NCBI GenBank assembly: GCA_014773175.1 | Contig: VXCM01000069.1 | Coordinates: 124,001-188,000, forward strand | DNA length: 64,000 nt | DNA from: Lucifuga dentata | Lineage: Eukaryota; Chordata; Actinopteri; Ophidiiformes; Bythitidae | Direction: 5' to 3' | Shown: positions 45,242 to 58,045 of the stretch, piece by piece | Layout of the letters: the number at the start of each line of letters is the position of its first letter | Position numbering within the stretch: position 1 is the stretch's first letter | Position numbers and translations under genes: made by a program | The notes under the pieces: generated by a model | The model's database searches: none | Told to the model about the DNA's origin: nothing | The model's input: the letters and a program-made list of their open reading frames with translations, nothing else

Positions 45242-46195
45242 TCTTGTAAATTCCTGGATTGTTTCTCTTTTTATAGGTTCATGTCATCTCAGGGTCACAG
45301 GATGAACAGAGGACACTGTTATCCCAGTGACAAAGTCTGTGTAGTCCTTTGTGTGTCTCTCATTGTTGATGTATCCTGTAAGTCCAGCAGTAAATCCTTG
45401 TTTTGGCTGCCAGACCAACTTTGGCAGGATGCCCCCCCNCCCCAACAAGGAGAGCTGAGGTTTGCGTATCAGTGTGAGCCTTCAGCGGTGTCCTCCTTTG
45501 TTTCTGTGTGTGTGTGTGCGCCTCACATCTGTGGGTGTATCCTCCCACATCCACGTCAGCTTGTCTTTGTGTCCTGTTGCAGCCTTCGGCATCTCTCTCT
45601 GGTTACCACGACTTCATCCATCCCCGTTCACCCCATCTGGAGGCCTGGTTGCATCCTTAGCACATGTGCGCACGTGTTTGCACATATGTGTGTACATATG
45701 TGTGTGTGTGTGTATGTGTGTCAGAGTGTGTATCCCCAGTAATAGTTGCAAAGGGCACCTTAATGCACCAACTATACTGTCTCAGGGTAACCCTATCTGC
45801 AGCCTCGCTCCTGTATGAATAATGCAGGCTGGTTGAGCTGTTGCTAAACTGTGTCTGAGAGGCGAAGCCTCGCAGCGCCACAACACACCAACACTAGCAG
45901 CAGGAGCCAGAGCTGAGAGCCTGTCCTGCAGCCAGCACAGAGGCCAGCAACCTCAACATGCATGTTAAAATGCATGACACATATATACAGGGTTGATATA
46001 GAAGTTATTTTCAAAGACACAAACTTAGATTTAGTAGCCATTTTTCATATGACAAACATACTGTACATATGATATTCAGATAAAGCAGGGATTAAAAGCA
46101 ATTCTCTAAATACTTCTTACTTGCTAAAAGACAGCTTTAATTTAGTACTAATAACCACTTATAATTCTATAACCACTTATATATATATATATATG

Positions 46196-46235
<40 letters not shown>

Positions 46236-47149
46236 GTATATATATAAAGCCATATTTCTATTGTGCATTCCACTCTAAATAATTTAATAAAACACAGGGA
46301 TCCCTCAAACTGAACGTTCCCTGTTTTTATTTTGATTTTTTTTTTTATTTAAACACAGAATCAGTTTGATTGCTATTACAGAGAATGTGCAATAAAAAAA
46401 AATATTATTTTTATAAAATATTAAAAAAAAGAGTTATCTGTTTTTGCAAATGAACTCTTCATTTCATGATCCTAATGGTCATGAAACCCATCAATAAGCT
46501 ATTGTATGTGGGAAATTTGCATTTATGTTTTAGCATCTGTCTCACATGTATTTAGTAACTATAAAGCCAACTGGAATTAAACTTCTATGTGATCAGAATA
46601 TGAATCTGTTCATTATTTGTCCCTTCATCGTCAGCTGACTATCAGACCTGTTGCCCTAAAACACACACACATGCACACCACATACACAGTACAAAATGTA
46701 TCTCTGCTCTGTCAGTAGAAATCCAATGTTTATGTTGGAGGTTGGACATTGGTATGGTGTGTGACAGCATGGTGTTAATTCATTGATGATGGTTTGGTTA
46801 ATTCATTCATGATAGGCTGATATTCCAGGAGGTCATCTCAGTGGCAGATATGAATGTTTAATGACTGCCCTGTGTTCAGCCTACGCAACATGGATAAAAC
46901 ATTAATTGCATGCTACTCTAAATATCTCACAAAGGGTCAACCCCACCCTTCTCTGCTCCCCAACCGACTTATTATATACAGGCTAGTGTCAGGGTTTAAC
47001 AGCCAGACACCATAGAGCAGATGGAGGATAACAGGCTGATATTTAAAAAAAATATACACTCAAAATTGAAAAATAACAGTGTCTCTTTTGCCTCGCTGTC
47101 CCTCTTTCTGATTCATACAAGTTATTTACAAGAATAATCAAACTTGCAA

Positions 47150-47514
47150 CATAACATTTTTTTTGGCACCATCTCACCAATAAGCTACCAAATCCAAGAA
47201 AAATCACAAAAAAACCCAATATGTGATATGTGCTTTACTGAGACTGGGAATAGTAATTTGAAGTACTAGTGCAAAAAGTTACTGACACCCATGTAGAATG
47301 GAATTAGTGTGTAGAGTAAAGAAAAAAAAAAAAAATAAATTCTCTGTCATACCAGAATAATAAACTTTTAAAATGATTTCTAATTAAATCCATGAATAAG
47401 TTGCCACAATAACAGAATTTCTATAGCTTTTGATCAAACATATTGTATAACACCAGGGGTTACTTCAAGTACCATCTATGGCACACACACTGTACCACAG
47501 TTTGAGAACCATTG
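47150..47514. mobile_element. hAT-like element, third copy, left end degraded
   Basis: Ends TACCACAGTTTGAGAACCATTG; internal sequence resembles the copies near 24.3 and 24.9 kb. Confidence 0.55.
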
Positions 47515-48092
47515 CACCAACTTGGTGAAACACTTTTGTACTATAAGCTACATCAATAATCTCTACAGCAAAAATGGACTTTTCTATACATGGAAATTAA
47601 TTTAAGATGCACAAAAAAAGGAAAAAAATTATCTGATTAATAAATGTCAATTACAGTTAACAGGTTCACGTCCAAGTTTTCTTTCCATTATCTGGAGTTG
47701 GAAAGACAAATAGTCCTGACCTTAGATAAGATCTGAGCAGAAATCTGTATCATGTATCCCCAGAGCCAGTGACCCTGACAAAGCCTAAACTGTCTGCAGG
47801 CTGCACAGCAATAACAACACTGGTATCATCTAACTACAGCCAGAGATAAGAGCAGAGAGACAAAAAAAAAAAAAAAAANAAAAAAAAAAAAAAAAACAGA
47901 AAAAAGGTTCAAAAGTTCCATCCAGCTCATCAGATACACACACATAGCAAATGCTGCCAGTCAGCAAACAGGCAAAGAGGTGTGCAAAGAGGCGGACAGT
48001 ATGTGATATGTCTGATACATATCTGCTGTGTGGCTGACGTGGTGCTGAATAGAGCAAGATGACAGAGATGGTGGACACAGAAATAAGAGAGG

Positions 48093-48099
48093 AGAGAGA

Positions 48100-48152
<53 letters not shown>
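48093..48152. repeat. (GA)n microsatellite
   Basis: About 28 units with one break; purine-rich DNA continues to about 48.53 kb. Confidence 0.93.
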
Positions 48153-48154
<2 letters not shown>

Positions 48155-48259
48155 GCACCTGCTCTTTATTGGCATCTCAATAAGTTGCTGATTAGTGAAG
48201 ACAGTGGAGCAAATAAACTCAGAAAATTGGATTAAGAAGAAGGGAATGCAGAAAGTGGA

Positions 48260-48291
<32 letters not shown>

Positions 48292-48789
48292 GAAATGCTG
48301 AAGAGATTTAATAAAATAATATGAGAGAGAGACAAAGAACTGAAAACAAAGAGGGTGAGGAGGAGAAAATTAAGGTGATAGAGTTGAGAGAGAAAGACGA
48401 AAGAGAAAGACAGAGAAAATGAAGTTGGACAAAGATGGAGGGAAGAAGGAGAGAGAGCTATGGAATAACAGTGAGAAGTGAGAGAGGAGGGATGACAGAG
48501 AGAGAGTGAGAAACGAAGAGGAGAGGCTCTTCATCTGCGTGACAATCACTGACAACACTCTTTCAGCAAACGCACTCAGCGACATGAGACTAATAAAGGA
48601 GATCACCTGGCCATGGCACAGCCAACAGGTTCTTTTAATGACTCACACACACACACACACACATATGCACACACAAACACACACACACACTGGCAGGTCT
48701 GTCAGATAATGGAGATTGCATGCGATCACCAAAAGCAAGACATTCTACAGTATTAATAAAGTCAGTCACCTGGGAAGACTAGTGAGTGA

Positions 48790-48922
48790 CAGATGCACAC
48801 ACGTGCACGCACACACACACACACACACACACACATGCCACATACACGCCTATGCNCAGATGCACACACGTGCACGCACACACACACACACACACACACA
48901 CATGCCACATACACGCCTATGC
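48790..48922. repeat. 66-bp direct duplication around N in a CA-rich tract
   Basis: Copy one 48790-48855, N at 48856, copy two from 48857. Confidence 0.85.
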
Positions 48923-49375
48923 ACTGCACATACAGAATACAGACACATTTAAACACGTGACTACACACACACACACACACACGTATGTGACATACACACC
49001 TATGAAATGCACATATATAGTTTATTATAATAATAATTATTGGGAACAATAGTGTTTTGTACAGTGACAAAATTCCAAGTGACTCACACTCATGATCCCT
49101 GAGTTCTGGTAATTTAAATGTATCATGTTGCTGTAGCGCCACCTACAGGCAAAATGTCATAAAACGTTTAGGATCACTTACAGCTGATGTGTCATCTTTA
49201 GAGCTAAGGTAGTTCATGTTAAATTAGCCATGCCTATAATACTCTGGCAACCAATTATTGGAAAATATTATGCCACATCAAAAATAAAATAAAATAATTG
49301 TTTGGTGTGTTATGCTACTATGCACCACGCAGTGGCACTACTGATCCACATCCATGTTTCTTTGTCTATGGCCTA

Positions 49376-49407
<32 letters not shown>

Positions 49408-49408
49408 N

Positions 49409-49444
<36 letters not shown>

Positions 49445-51160
49445 AGGGTAGAGGGAGGATGAGGAGGCTAGACTCAGGTTTCCTGAAAGCCTTTAAGTTC
49501 CTTTCAGGTCTTAACCTTTTGCCAGATTATCCTGTAATTTGACAATGGACAGACGCCATCAGCTACACAGTGACAACCTGCCTGAGAGGATCAAACACCA
49601 GACCTCACAGAAAGTTACTGTAAAACTCCTACAGGTACAATGGCCACTGTACTTACAGTTACACCCTAATGTGTTTATGGGAGGGTTACACGGTGAATTT
49701 AAATAGTACAATTAGAGGAGTAAGACTAGTAGTAGTAGTTGTTGGGTATGTGTTAGCAGGATTAGATACTAATACTATAGGCTACAAGTAAAACGAGAGC
49801 AATTTACACTTTGAGTATTTTACTCATGTTATTCAGAGGAGCTTACAGGACTCACTAGTGATACAAGCATCCAATAGTGATGAAAGTCAATTGTTTATGG
49901 AAGTTTATGGAATTTATTTTTCATTCTAAGAAAGATATCACAATTACATTCTCGGGCTTCTTTGAATTTTGGCATCAAAATTTGATTCTGATCACGTTAA
50001 CTATGCAAACTGACATCAATTTTTCAATTTTGAACTGAAATTTTGACTTTAGCATTATATATTCACATCAGCCTTCAGTGTCATCTGTTTCATTTTGGTA
50101 AACATGTTTTTTTTAAATGACTGTACAGATTTTTTCAAAAAATTTAGGATGGGAATCATAAAAAATCATGGTAGCTAACTATACAGCGTCAATAGCTTCA
50201 TAAAGCTTCTCTTATGTTAATCAGCATATTGTTGATATGGTAATGTAATGGTGTCATAGGTAAAAGCCAATGAAGATCAACATATTAATGAACTACTTCA
50301 TATTGAGGAGTCACATTTCATGCGGCATCTCTGGTGTCAAAGCGACATTGACATGTTAAAAACTGGCAAAGAAATCCCAAATTCTGTGGTTTAGAGCTCA
50401 GCATTTTAAGAGATTGATGCTAAGATGAGAGAGACATACGAGATCTACACACACCGGGAGTCCAGTGCATGGGAGGTGTATCTATGTGGTGTGTGTGTAT
50501 GAGTGAGTGAGTGAGTNAGAGAGAGAGAGCGAGCGAGCGAGCGAGCGAGCACAGCAGATGAGGTTTAAGGAAAAGGCTGGGAGGATCACTTAAATACACT
50601 GACTAATCTCCTGAGTGAGCTTTTTATCAAATTTATTGATCATGTGAGGCAAATACAGATTCAAATGTCACTGAGATTTCATGAAGCTGAAATTTGCCAC
50701 CAGAATGAAACAGGTTTTAATTTTTTCATGAAGATGTATTCTATGAAAAGCTTCCTCGACATGTAAATAAGAAAATACTGTTGTAATGCCTCTTTTAAGG
50801 CAAATGCAAAAAAAAAAAAAAAAAAAAAAAAGTTAAGTTTGGAGCAGCTTTTTGTGAATCCCGCCCATAGTCTTTTAACATAACTGTTAATATTTATAGC
50901 ATATAGAACATATGAAGATAATATGATTTACAATAATAACTTACTGTCATTTATACATGGTTTTGTCTTTGCTTTATTCCTTATATAACTTCAACAAAAA
51001 CTACAACTTTGAATTTTAGTTGCAGTAATGGACTCCCAATTTTTCCACTTTTATTTAAAGGAAATTCTCCTGGGCTGCTAGAATAGCACAGGTACAGTAA
51101 TATTACATAAATAAAATTAATATTAATAAAGCCTCAGCTTTTGGCTTTTGGTTGGCTTAC

Positions 51161-51382
51161 CTCGTCAGTATATCTGACTGGAGAAGCTCTGATTGAGGGT
51201 GGTGGAGGAGGCATGTGATGGGAATCAGCAGGTCAGACTGAACGGATCTTTCTAAAAAGCTTTTCGACAAAGAAGAATCATTTGATCGTGTCTTATAACT
51301 AAAATATCGACAAATATCCAGCAGAAACCTGATAAACCTGATTAACCCTCCTGCTGCCTCTGTGTCACTGAGTCCTGGTCCT
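51161..51382 (-). other. myo15a: Candidate non-coding first exon of myo15a
   Basis: The 5' limit is placed about 25-30 bases after the TATA box; the 3' limit is donor ACGAG|gtaagc. It contains short upstream ATG frames: MILLCRKAF-stop, and MPPPPPSIRASPVRYTDE, which runs open into the donor. Splicing to the acceptor at about 44645 puts the second frame out of register with MPKKDD, so the exon is read as 5' UTR. In mammals exon 1 is also non-coding. Confidence 0.42.
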
Positions 51383-51405
51383 GCTCTGGACCCTCTGTGG
51401 TGATG

Positions 51406-51412
51406 TTTTATA
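51406..51412 (-). promoter_or_regulatory. myo15a: Candidate TATA box of myo15a
   Basis: TATAAAA on the minus strand within ggctataaaacatcac, in a GC-richer stretch. It lies about 245 bases upstream of a good splice donor (ACGAG|gtaagc at 51161). No other gene on this strand lies between here and the giant exon, so the myo15a promoter is the simplest reading. Confidence 0.45.
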
Positions 51413-51952
51413 GCCCTCTTATAGCCCACCCCCCACTCCCANCCATCCATCATTCTTCCATTCATATTCATCCACCCACCACCTCCACCACCACACACGC
51501 ACACACAAAAAGCACCTGCACTCCAGCCCCCCCAAATTGCATAGACAGTGTGAACACACACAATGGGTAAACCTCTACTCTGTATAGTGATTAATAATGA
51601 GTCAAGGCAGAAAGAAGGGCTGGTTATGGTGCATGAGCATCTTTACATCAATCCATGCATCAATGGAAGAGCAATTAAGTGACCTGTAAACATGCTGCCC
51701 TTGTTCCTCTGACTGTGCATGTGTGTGTGTAGGTGTGCATGTGTGTCTGTGTGGGTGTGTGTAGCACTGCCTTGTCCAACAGTAAACAATCGGACAGGTC
51801 TATTGTTGGTTAATGGCAGGCTAACATGGTCTCAAATCCTGCATACATTACATGCAATGATGCCCCCCCCCNACACACACACACACAAACTCACTTTTTA
51901 CATATTCACCTTTTTTTTGTTTTATAGGTTGAGTTCATGTGTTGTTTTCTTT

Positions 51953-52458
51953 TTAAAGGACCATACCGTCCATTTTGCACATTTGAGACTAACATATTCA
52001 ATTTTCATATATGTTACATTACTGATAATCATTTCCCAAAGGATAAAACCATATTTCAGTTTTCCTGATATTTTACATAATCTCTTAATCTTTCAAAATC
52101 AAATATTCAAGTGATACACCCACCTTAAAAATCAATTTTTCTCCTGCTAATAGTTANNNNNNNNNNNNNNNNNNNNNNNNNNNNNNNNNNNNNNNNNNNN
52201 NNNNNNNNNNNNNNNNNNNNNCTGAATACACATCTTGTTTGTGATGATGGATTACCTATCCCAAGAACATTTCAAGTATCAACAAGTTGATTTTAATACT
52301 GTAGCAGAATGAACTGAAACCATCTGGAAGGTAGGAAAAACATTTTTAATTCAGCATTCCAGTAGTATGTTTTGGGAAATGATTGTCAGTAATGTTGCAT
52401 GTATGAAAATTGAATATATTAGGCTCAAACATGCAAAATGGAAGGTATGGTCCTTTAA
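51953..52458 (-). mobile_element. MITE copy with assembly gap, reverse orientation
   Basis: TTAAAGGACCATACCGTCC to GAAGGTATGGTCCTTTAA around the 65-N gap; upstream of the candidate myo15a promoter. Confidence 0.85.
52157..52221. other. Assembly gap of 65 Ns
   Basis: The only multi-base gap in the window; it lies inside a TTAA-bounded element copy, where repeats probably stopped assembly. Confidence 0.99.
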
Positions 52459-52688
52459 TTTGTGTTGATTTAACTGCATGTTTATTTTTTTTTCAGTTAT
52501 TTTAGTGTTTCACATAGTATTTTTATTTAGAATTTTACTTCCAATGACACTCAAATGTACTGTTGTCTTGTACCTTACTGTTAGTGTCATCTCACAACTT
52601 TACATAAGAAACTCATATCAGCTTTCTATTATTTCTGTACTGCTCAAATATCTGTATTGCCTCAAAAATCCAGTATTCACCAAGCTCT

Positions 52689-52720
<32 letters not shown>

Positions 52721-52895
52721 TTACGCTATCATCATCCCGCACTTGTGTCACAGCATCAGAGACAAAAGAGTGATTTGTCATGAAACCTCCACAGTGACAA
52801 TGGTTTCTGTGTCATTTGTGCGTGTGTGTTTTGGGGAGCCTTATCAGAACTCCTCACATACACACGTCACACAAAGAAAAGGAATCACGAGCGTA

Positions 52896-52927
<32 letters not shown>

Positions 52928-53009
52928 GAGCAGGTGGGTAAGGCTTCCAATGGCTGAGTCATTGCCTATGTTATGCAAATGCAATTATGTAATGGCTAAA
53001 TATAAGCTT

Positions 53010-53098
53010 TTAAAGGACTATACGGTGAGTTTGCATGTTTGAGACCAGTAAATACAACCTGCGCACATGTTACGTTACTGACAATCATTTCCCTAAAC
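53010..53098 (+). mobile_element. MITE fragment, left inverted repeat
   Basis: TTAAAGGACTATACGGTGA then the family ACTGACAATCATTTCCC motif. Confidence 0.76.
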
Positions 53099-53195
53099 AC
53101 AGCGCATTTCTATCAATGTGCATTTCTNGCGCACATGTTACGTTACTGACAATCATTTCCCTAAACACAGCGCATTTCTATCAATGTGCATTTCT
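53061..53195. repeat. 67-bp direct duplication around N
   Basis: Copy one 53061-53127, N at 53128, copy two from 53129. The unit starts inside a transposon fragment. Confidence 0.85.
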
Positions 53196-53442
53196 ATCTG
53201 CACTTCATCTGCACTTTATCTGACCCTTAAACCCTTTGCACATGCCAAAATGCACAACCCCTAATTTATGGAACTTTATGGAATTGTGAACTTTCTGCAC
53301 AGACTTTTAATCTTACTTCAGTACAGTAAACGTGTTTTTTTGTATTATTATTGTGTTCTTCTTCACTATTCTCATGTTCTTTTGCATTATTCTCTTACTG
53401 TGCTCCTTGTCTTGTTCCTGCACTTCTTGTCTATGTGCACTA

Positions 53443-54038
53443 TTAAAGGACCATACCACCTACTTTGCATGTTTGAGCCTAATATATTCCATTTTCATAC
53501 ATGTTACGTTACTGACAATTATTTCCCAAAGGATAAAACTGTATTTCAGCTTTTCTGATATTTTGCAAAATTTCTTAATCTTTCAAAATCAAATATTCAA
53601 GCGATACACTCACCTTAAAAATTTATGTTTCACCTGCTAATAGTTACACAGCCTTATGAAGTCATGATCGTTTAAATTTTCCATAAATATAGATCTTCTT
53701 TTGGGACTATATTTCCTGGTGGAAACATATATTCACTCTGCTCTTTTTATTGCGCTTAAATGCTAAAATTACAAAACTTCAAAAAAAAAAAAACTCAATA
53801 CAGGTGTTATTCGTGATGATGGATTACCTATCCTAACAACATTTCAAGTATCAACAAGTTGATTTTAATAGCGTACCAGAATGAACTGAAATCAGTGGTG
53901 GTCTGGAAGGTAGGAAAAACATTTTTAATTCACTGTTCCAGTAGTATGCTTTGGGAAATGATTGTCAGTAATGTTACATGTATGAAAATTGAATATATTA
54001 GGCTCAAACATGCAAAATGGGTGGTATGGTCCTTTAAA
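53443..54038 (-). mobile_element. MITE full copy, reverse orientation
   Basis: TTAAAGGACCATACCACC to GGTGGTATGGTCCTTTAA; the cleanest copy, with matching ends. Confidence 0.89.
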
Positions 54039-54135
54039 TGTAGCACCAAGAGGCCCTGAAGAAAGCATTTTATCTGGCCTGTGTACTTGTATATGGATGA
54101 TTTGACAATAAAGCTCTGATTGATTGATTGATTGA

Positions 54136-54216
54136 TGAATTTGACAGTAGTGCCATGTGTATTTGAGTTGTATTTATTGGGATAAAACATGCAAAATCAC
54201 TGGTATGCTCCCTTAA
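54136..54216. mobile_element. MITE fragment, right inverted repeat
   Basis: Ends CACTGGTATGCTCCCTTAA; joined directly to a (TTGA)n tail at 54115-54136. Confidence 0.72.
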
Positions 54217-55148
54217 TTTTGCTGTACTGTATGTCAAACCCAATTGAAACAATTTATTGTCTGATAATATGACCTGTTTTTCTTGGTGCCTGTCAGCATC
54301 ATACAGTTATGAATTCTCAGTCACATGAAAATGACACAAATAACCATAAAAGGCCAAACTTAAAGGTGCTCGGTTTGGATGGGAAACTCCTCTCTGCAGG
54401 ATTGGTGTGTTTGCACGTGAGCTGTTGTTTGGACTAATGGGTAAATTTATCCTTTACACAAACATCAGCTTTACTCTCACATGTACAGAAAACAATCAGA
54501 CAGCTTGTTTGAAGCCTGAGGTGGGATGGAACATTTTCACAAAGACAAACGTACACCACCACAAAGTCTGTGACCTCTCAGATGAGTCTGGTAAGCCTTT
54601 AGCTTACGTAAAGATAGCAGGCGCACACACACGCATACATGCACACACACACAAAGACAATGTATTTGTTCATGAAGTCCCTGTTTGTCTACATACAGAT
54701 CCATACTAAGTCCTTGTGCACACACAGTTGGATTGACGTGCAGATGACATGGCACAGCTCTATTCATGCAAAAAGGCAAAACCATAAAAGCCAGACTGCG
54801 TGTATGGTGTGTGTGGATTAACTTAAGTCTCATCAAATGTGTCTTGGTGGGGCGGCAGAAAGAACAGAAACACTTGGGTCGAGATAAAACCCTGGATTCT
54901 AGCTGAATTTTACTGTGAAATCTGAATCAAAACAAAATTGGGTTTTTTAAAATTGGGACTGTGGATGTGTGGGACTCTGTGTAAACTCTGTGTAAACTCT
55001 GTGACATTTGATTGGGAATCAAATCAAGAATAGAACAAATAAATACAGGAAATAGTTGAAAAAGAAGATACGTATGAAGATATACAAACAAATTCACACA
55101 TAAATTATTAAAACACTGGAGTCCAAAGGGTGAACTTGTATTGAGTAC

Positions 55149-55150
<2 letters not shown>

Positions 55151-55206
<56 letters not shown>

Positions 55207-55218
55207 CCTCTCTCTCTG
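55151..55218. repeat. (CT)n microsatellite
   Basis: About 33 units with a few variants, in the drg2-myo15a intergenic region. Confidence 0.94.
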
Positions 55219-57364
55219 TATAACTTGAAGCTTTCTTTATTATTTTATTAAAACACTATGTATATTCTTTTGTTGTAACTGTTTTCTAACGCTTCGTACT
55301 TCGAACGATTGTGCTACTCCTAATGTAAAACACTTTGAACCATGTGCATGTTTAACTTGTTTTGTTTCATTTAAAAATAAATAAAACCATTCTGCCATAT
55401 TTACACGTGTATTTTAATTACAGAATGCAAAGCGTGCAGACACTAATGCAGACAGAGAGGCAGAGGGCAGCAACAGCCTTCAGCCTGCTGAAAAGCTTCA
55501 TGTAATGAGGACGTTGAAACAGAAGAGGGCAGAAGAGGCAAATTCACCATTCATGATGCAAAAACAAGCATTTAATGCCGGGGAAATTTGGCTTTTCCTC
55601 TTCCATTAGCATGAGAACTCATTGGAATGTGTGAATCTAATAAGAGGTTATATGAATTGATCTCATTAAATTTTCACATAACACTGCTTCACATTTACGG
55701 TATTTCAGCAGAAAAGCAGAAGCTACCCAGCAGTGACTATGACTCATTCTGATTGGTTCACAGTGAATTTAAAGTGGCAGAGAAGAGAAGAGAAGAGAAG
55801 AGAAGAGAAGAGTGAATTAGATGGAGGTATTTCTTGTAAGAAAAAAATGTGTGATTGCTGTCTGCTGTCACATTAGTGTTAGTACAGTAGTGATTGTGTG
55901 CATAAAAAAAATCATTTTGGTATTTTTTGCCATTACATAAATCATATCATAGTAAACTTATAAACATTTCATCAGGATGTACTGTTGAACATTTTGAAAT
56001 GTTAATGTTCTGCATACAGTTGCTGAGTTATAAAATCAAGTTTAGTCAATTTGACATTATAGACATTAATGCATTATTTAACATACCAGTAAGATCTCAT
56101 AAACTACCCATTATGCTGTGCTGCGGTATTACAAATAGAGAAAATACTAGAAATAAACATTTCATATGTGAAGGTGCAGGTACTTGACAACAGATGCAAG
56201 CATAAAAGACACACAAAGACCACTGTACCCCGACCTCTGACCTAAAGATTTGCTCTTGTAGCATCTTTACAGTACAGTAACTGTAATGTCTATGTATTAA
56301 AAAAAAAATGTAAATCTTAAAAAAGGAAGATATGCAAAACAGTTACTATAATAATCATAAAGGCTTAGCAGCAGCAGAACTATAACCTCACCAGCAGCAA
56401 TTCAACTATTTGCACAATCTGGAGCTGAAATGTGAGAACATGTAATTACTGTTTTAACAAAGAGGAGAAAGGATCTCTTAAGTTACAGCCAGTTAACATG
56501 ACATGCTGCAGAAAACCTGAAAGTTATAACAGATACTATAACAGATAGTTATAACTAAGCTACTGTAAGACTAAGGCTAAGCTAACACCATGTAAAAGTC
56601 AATTATGTCAAGCTAATCTTCCACATTTCAATAAATTAGCTTTAATAGGGCATATTTATAATCCTGAAGGATGTTTTGTTCCAATGAAATAATAAGACAT
56701 CAGTTTCTGTAATTTTCCAGCAAAATTGAACCTGTTTTGTTGAATTTTTTGGCGTGATTTGACACTATGACAAGTAGCATTTGTTGCAGTTCATAAAACG
56801 GCCTGTTTTCACTCAGTCTGCACAGGATATCTACGGCAAAGGAAAGCTGATCAATGTGTTTTCTGCACATTTAATTGCATCATGGAAAGCATAATGTGTC
56901 ACATTTAATAAAAGTAACTTTTAGGTTGCCAGGTTGTGAAAAATCCTTTTGCTGGTGTATGTTTCTGTTCACTTTATAATAAGTCATCAGGTGTGTAGGT
57001 TCAAAGGTTAGCAAGTCATTAAATGAAGGCTTCTTCTGCAACAATGACCCATGAAATCCTCTAAATATTATTAACTTCTTAAAAACATTGATTTTATTTT
57101 CTGGATGCTCTGAAGGCATTTTTTCTAGAAGGTAAGTTAAGAGCTAAAAAAGACAAATCACGTTGTACTAGTAGAGGATAACCACAATAACCGCAAGGTA
57201 AAGGGATTTCTCACAACCTGGCAACACAAAGTTCTTCTCACTCGTGGTTTATTACCGATGGAGAAAGCATTAATAAATGACACATTAATGCCAAAAAAAT
57301 CAATTAGTTATTTAATAAAACCGATATTGGCCGCTTATTGGCCACATTTTCCTCTCATTGGCAG

Positions 57365-57670
57365 GACAATGAACAAAGCAAGGAACACCCTGAAAGAAGT
57401 TCCCATCCTTTATTCATTCAGTTTGAAGTCTTGAAATCTGGGAGGCGCTATATAGTGCCGCTGGCAGCCAAAAAGGTTTTTAAGAGCTTTTATTCCAACT
57501 GCCATAAATATCCTCTGCAAAATGACCACTTACACTTGCTCATTGATTGGCACTTGTAATTTTTTTCCTCTGTCATATGGGTTTTATCTATGTATGAAGT
57601 ATGCTTGCTCTGATTTCTAATGATGAGTTGAAGACTAATTTCCACCTATGGTGGAAAATAAAGCTGTATT
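57365..57670 (+). mobile_element. 3' remnant of a non-LTR retrotransposon
   Basis: A short open frame encodes HPLFIQFEVLKSGRRYIVPL and further residues; F-E-V/L-L-x-S-G-R-R-Y-x-V-P resembles the C-terminal end of fish LINE reverse-transcriptase ORFs as I recall them. It is followed by a 3' tail with GTGGAAAATAAAGCTGTATT. Broken and short; not a working element. Confidence 0.55.
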
Positions 57671-58004
57671 CTATTAAACTCATATCATCTTAGTGTCTAA
57701 TACAGTCAAATAAGTAGGATGGGTTGATATAACTAATTACACTGTAGAAAATCATCATGTTAGATGAGAATTATTTTATGAGAACCTGCTGCCTTCCACT
57801 CAGTCAATAATATATAATTCAATAATAACTTGATAACTCAGTAAAAAACACATCTGCCATCTATTTACACACGATGGCAACTCAAGCTAAACAAACTTTT
57901 AGAAATTATCCTTTAAACATATTGATGCACCCAAACACATTAAATCATAGAACTTTAAAAAGCAGCTAATTCTAGATAAGTCCAGTCCTGGCTAACATAC
58001 ACTG

Positions 58005-58007
<3 letters not shown>

Positions 58008-58042
<35 letters not shown>
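58008..58042. repeat. (AC)n microsatellite
   Basis: About 17 units in the intergenic region. Confidence 0.93.

Positions 58043-58045
<3 letters not shown>

Larger units (their letters stand above)
44646..51160 (-). other. Presumed myo15a intron 1, 6.5 kb
   Basis: No coding exon recognised. Holds poly-A and CA tracts, a hAT-like fragment, a purine-rich block at 48.1-48.5 kb and single-N joins. Intron status depends on the candidate first exon at 51161-51382. Confidence 0.45.

Noticed and set aside
45844..46041. 65-codon minus-strand frame with a hydrophobic run (QLWLLLLVLVCCGAA)
   Set aside because: Short, isolated, no splice context that fits; probably chance in presumed intron 1.
49544..49633. 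Plus-strand open segment starting MDRRHQLHSDN and ending CAG|gtacaa
   Set aside because: Looks exon-like by chance; no similarity recognised, no partner exon, and only 30 codons.
51157..51561. 134-codon minus-strand frame across the candidate first exon
   Set aside because: It runs through the TATA box and a single N, starts in CA repeats, and encodes nothing recognisable; better read as promoter plus 5' UTR.
54407..54709. 100-codon plus-strand frame
   Set aside because: No recognised domain; it ends in CA-repeat translation. Treated as chance.
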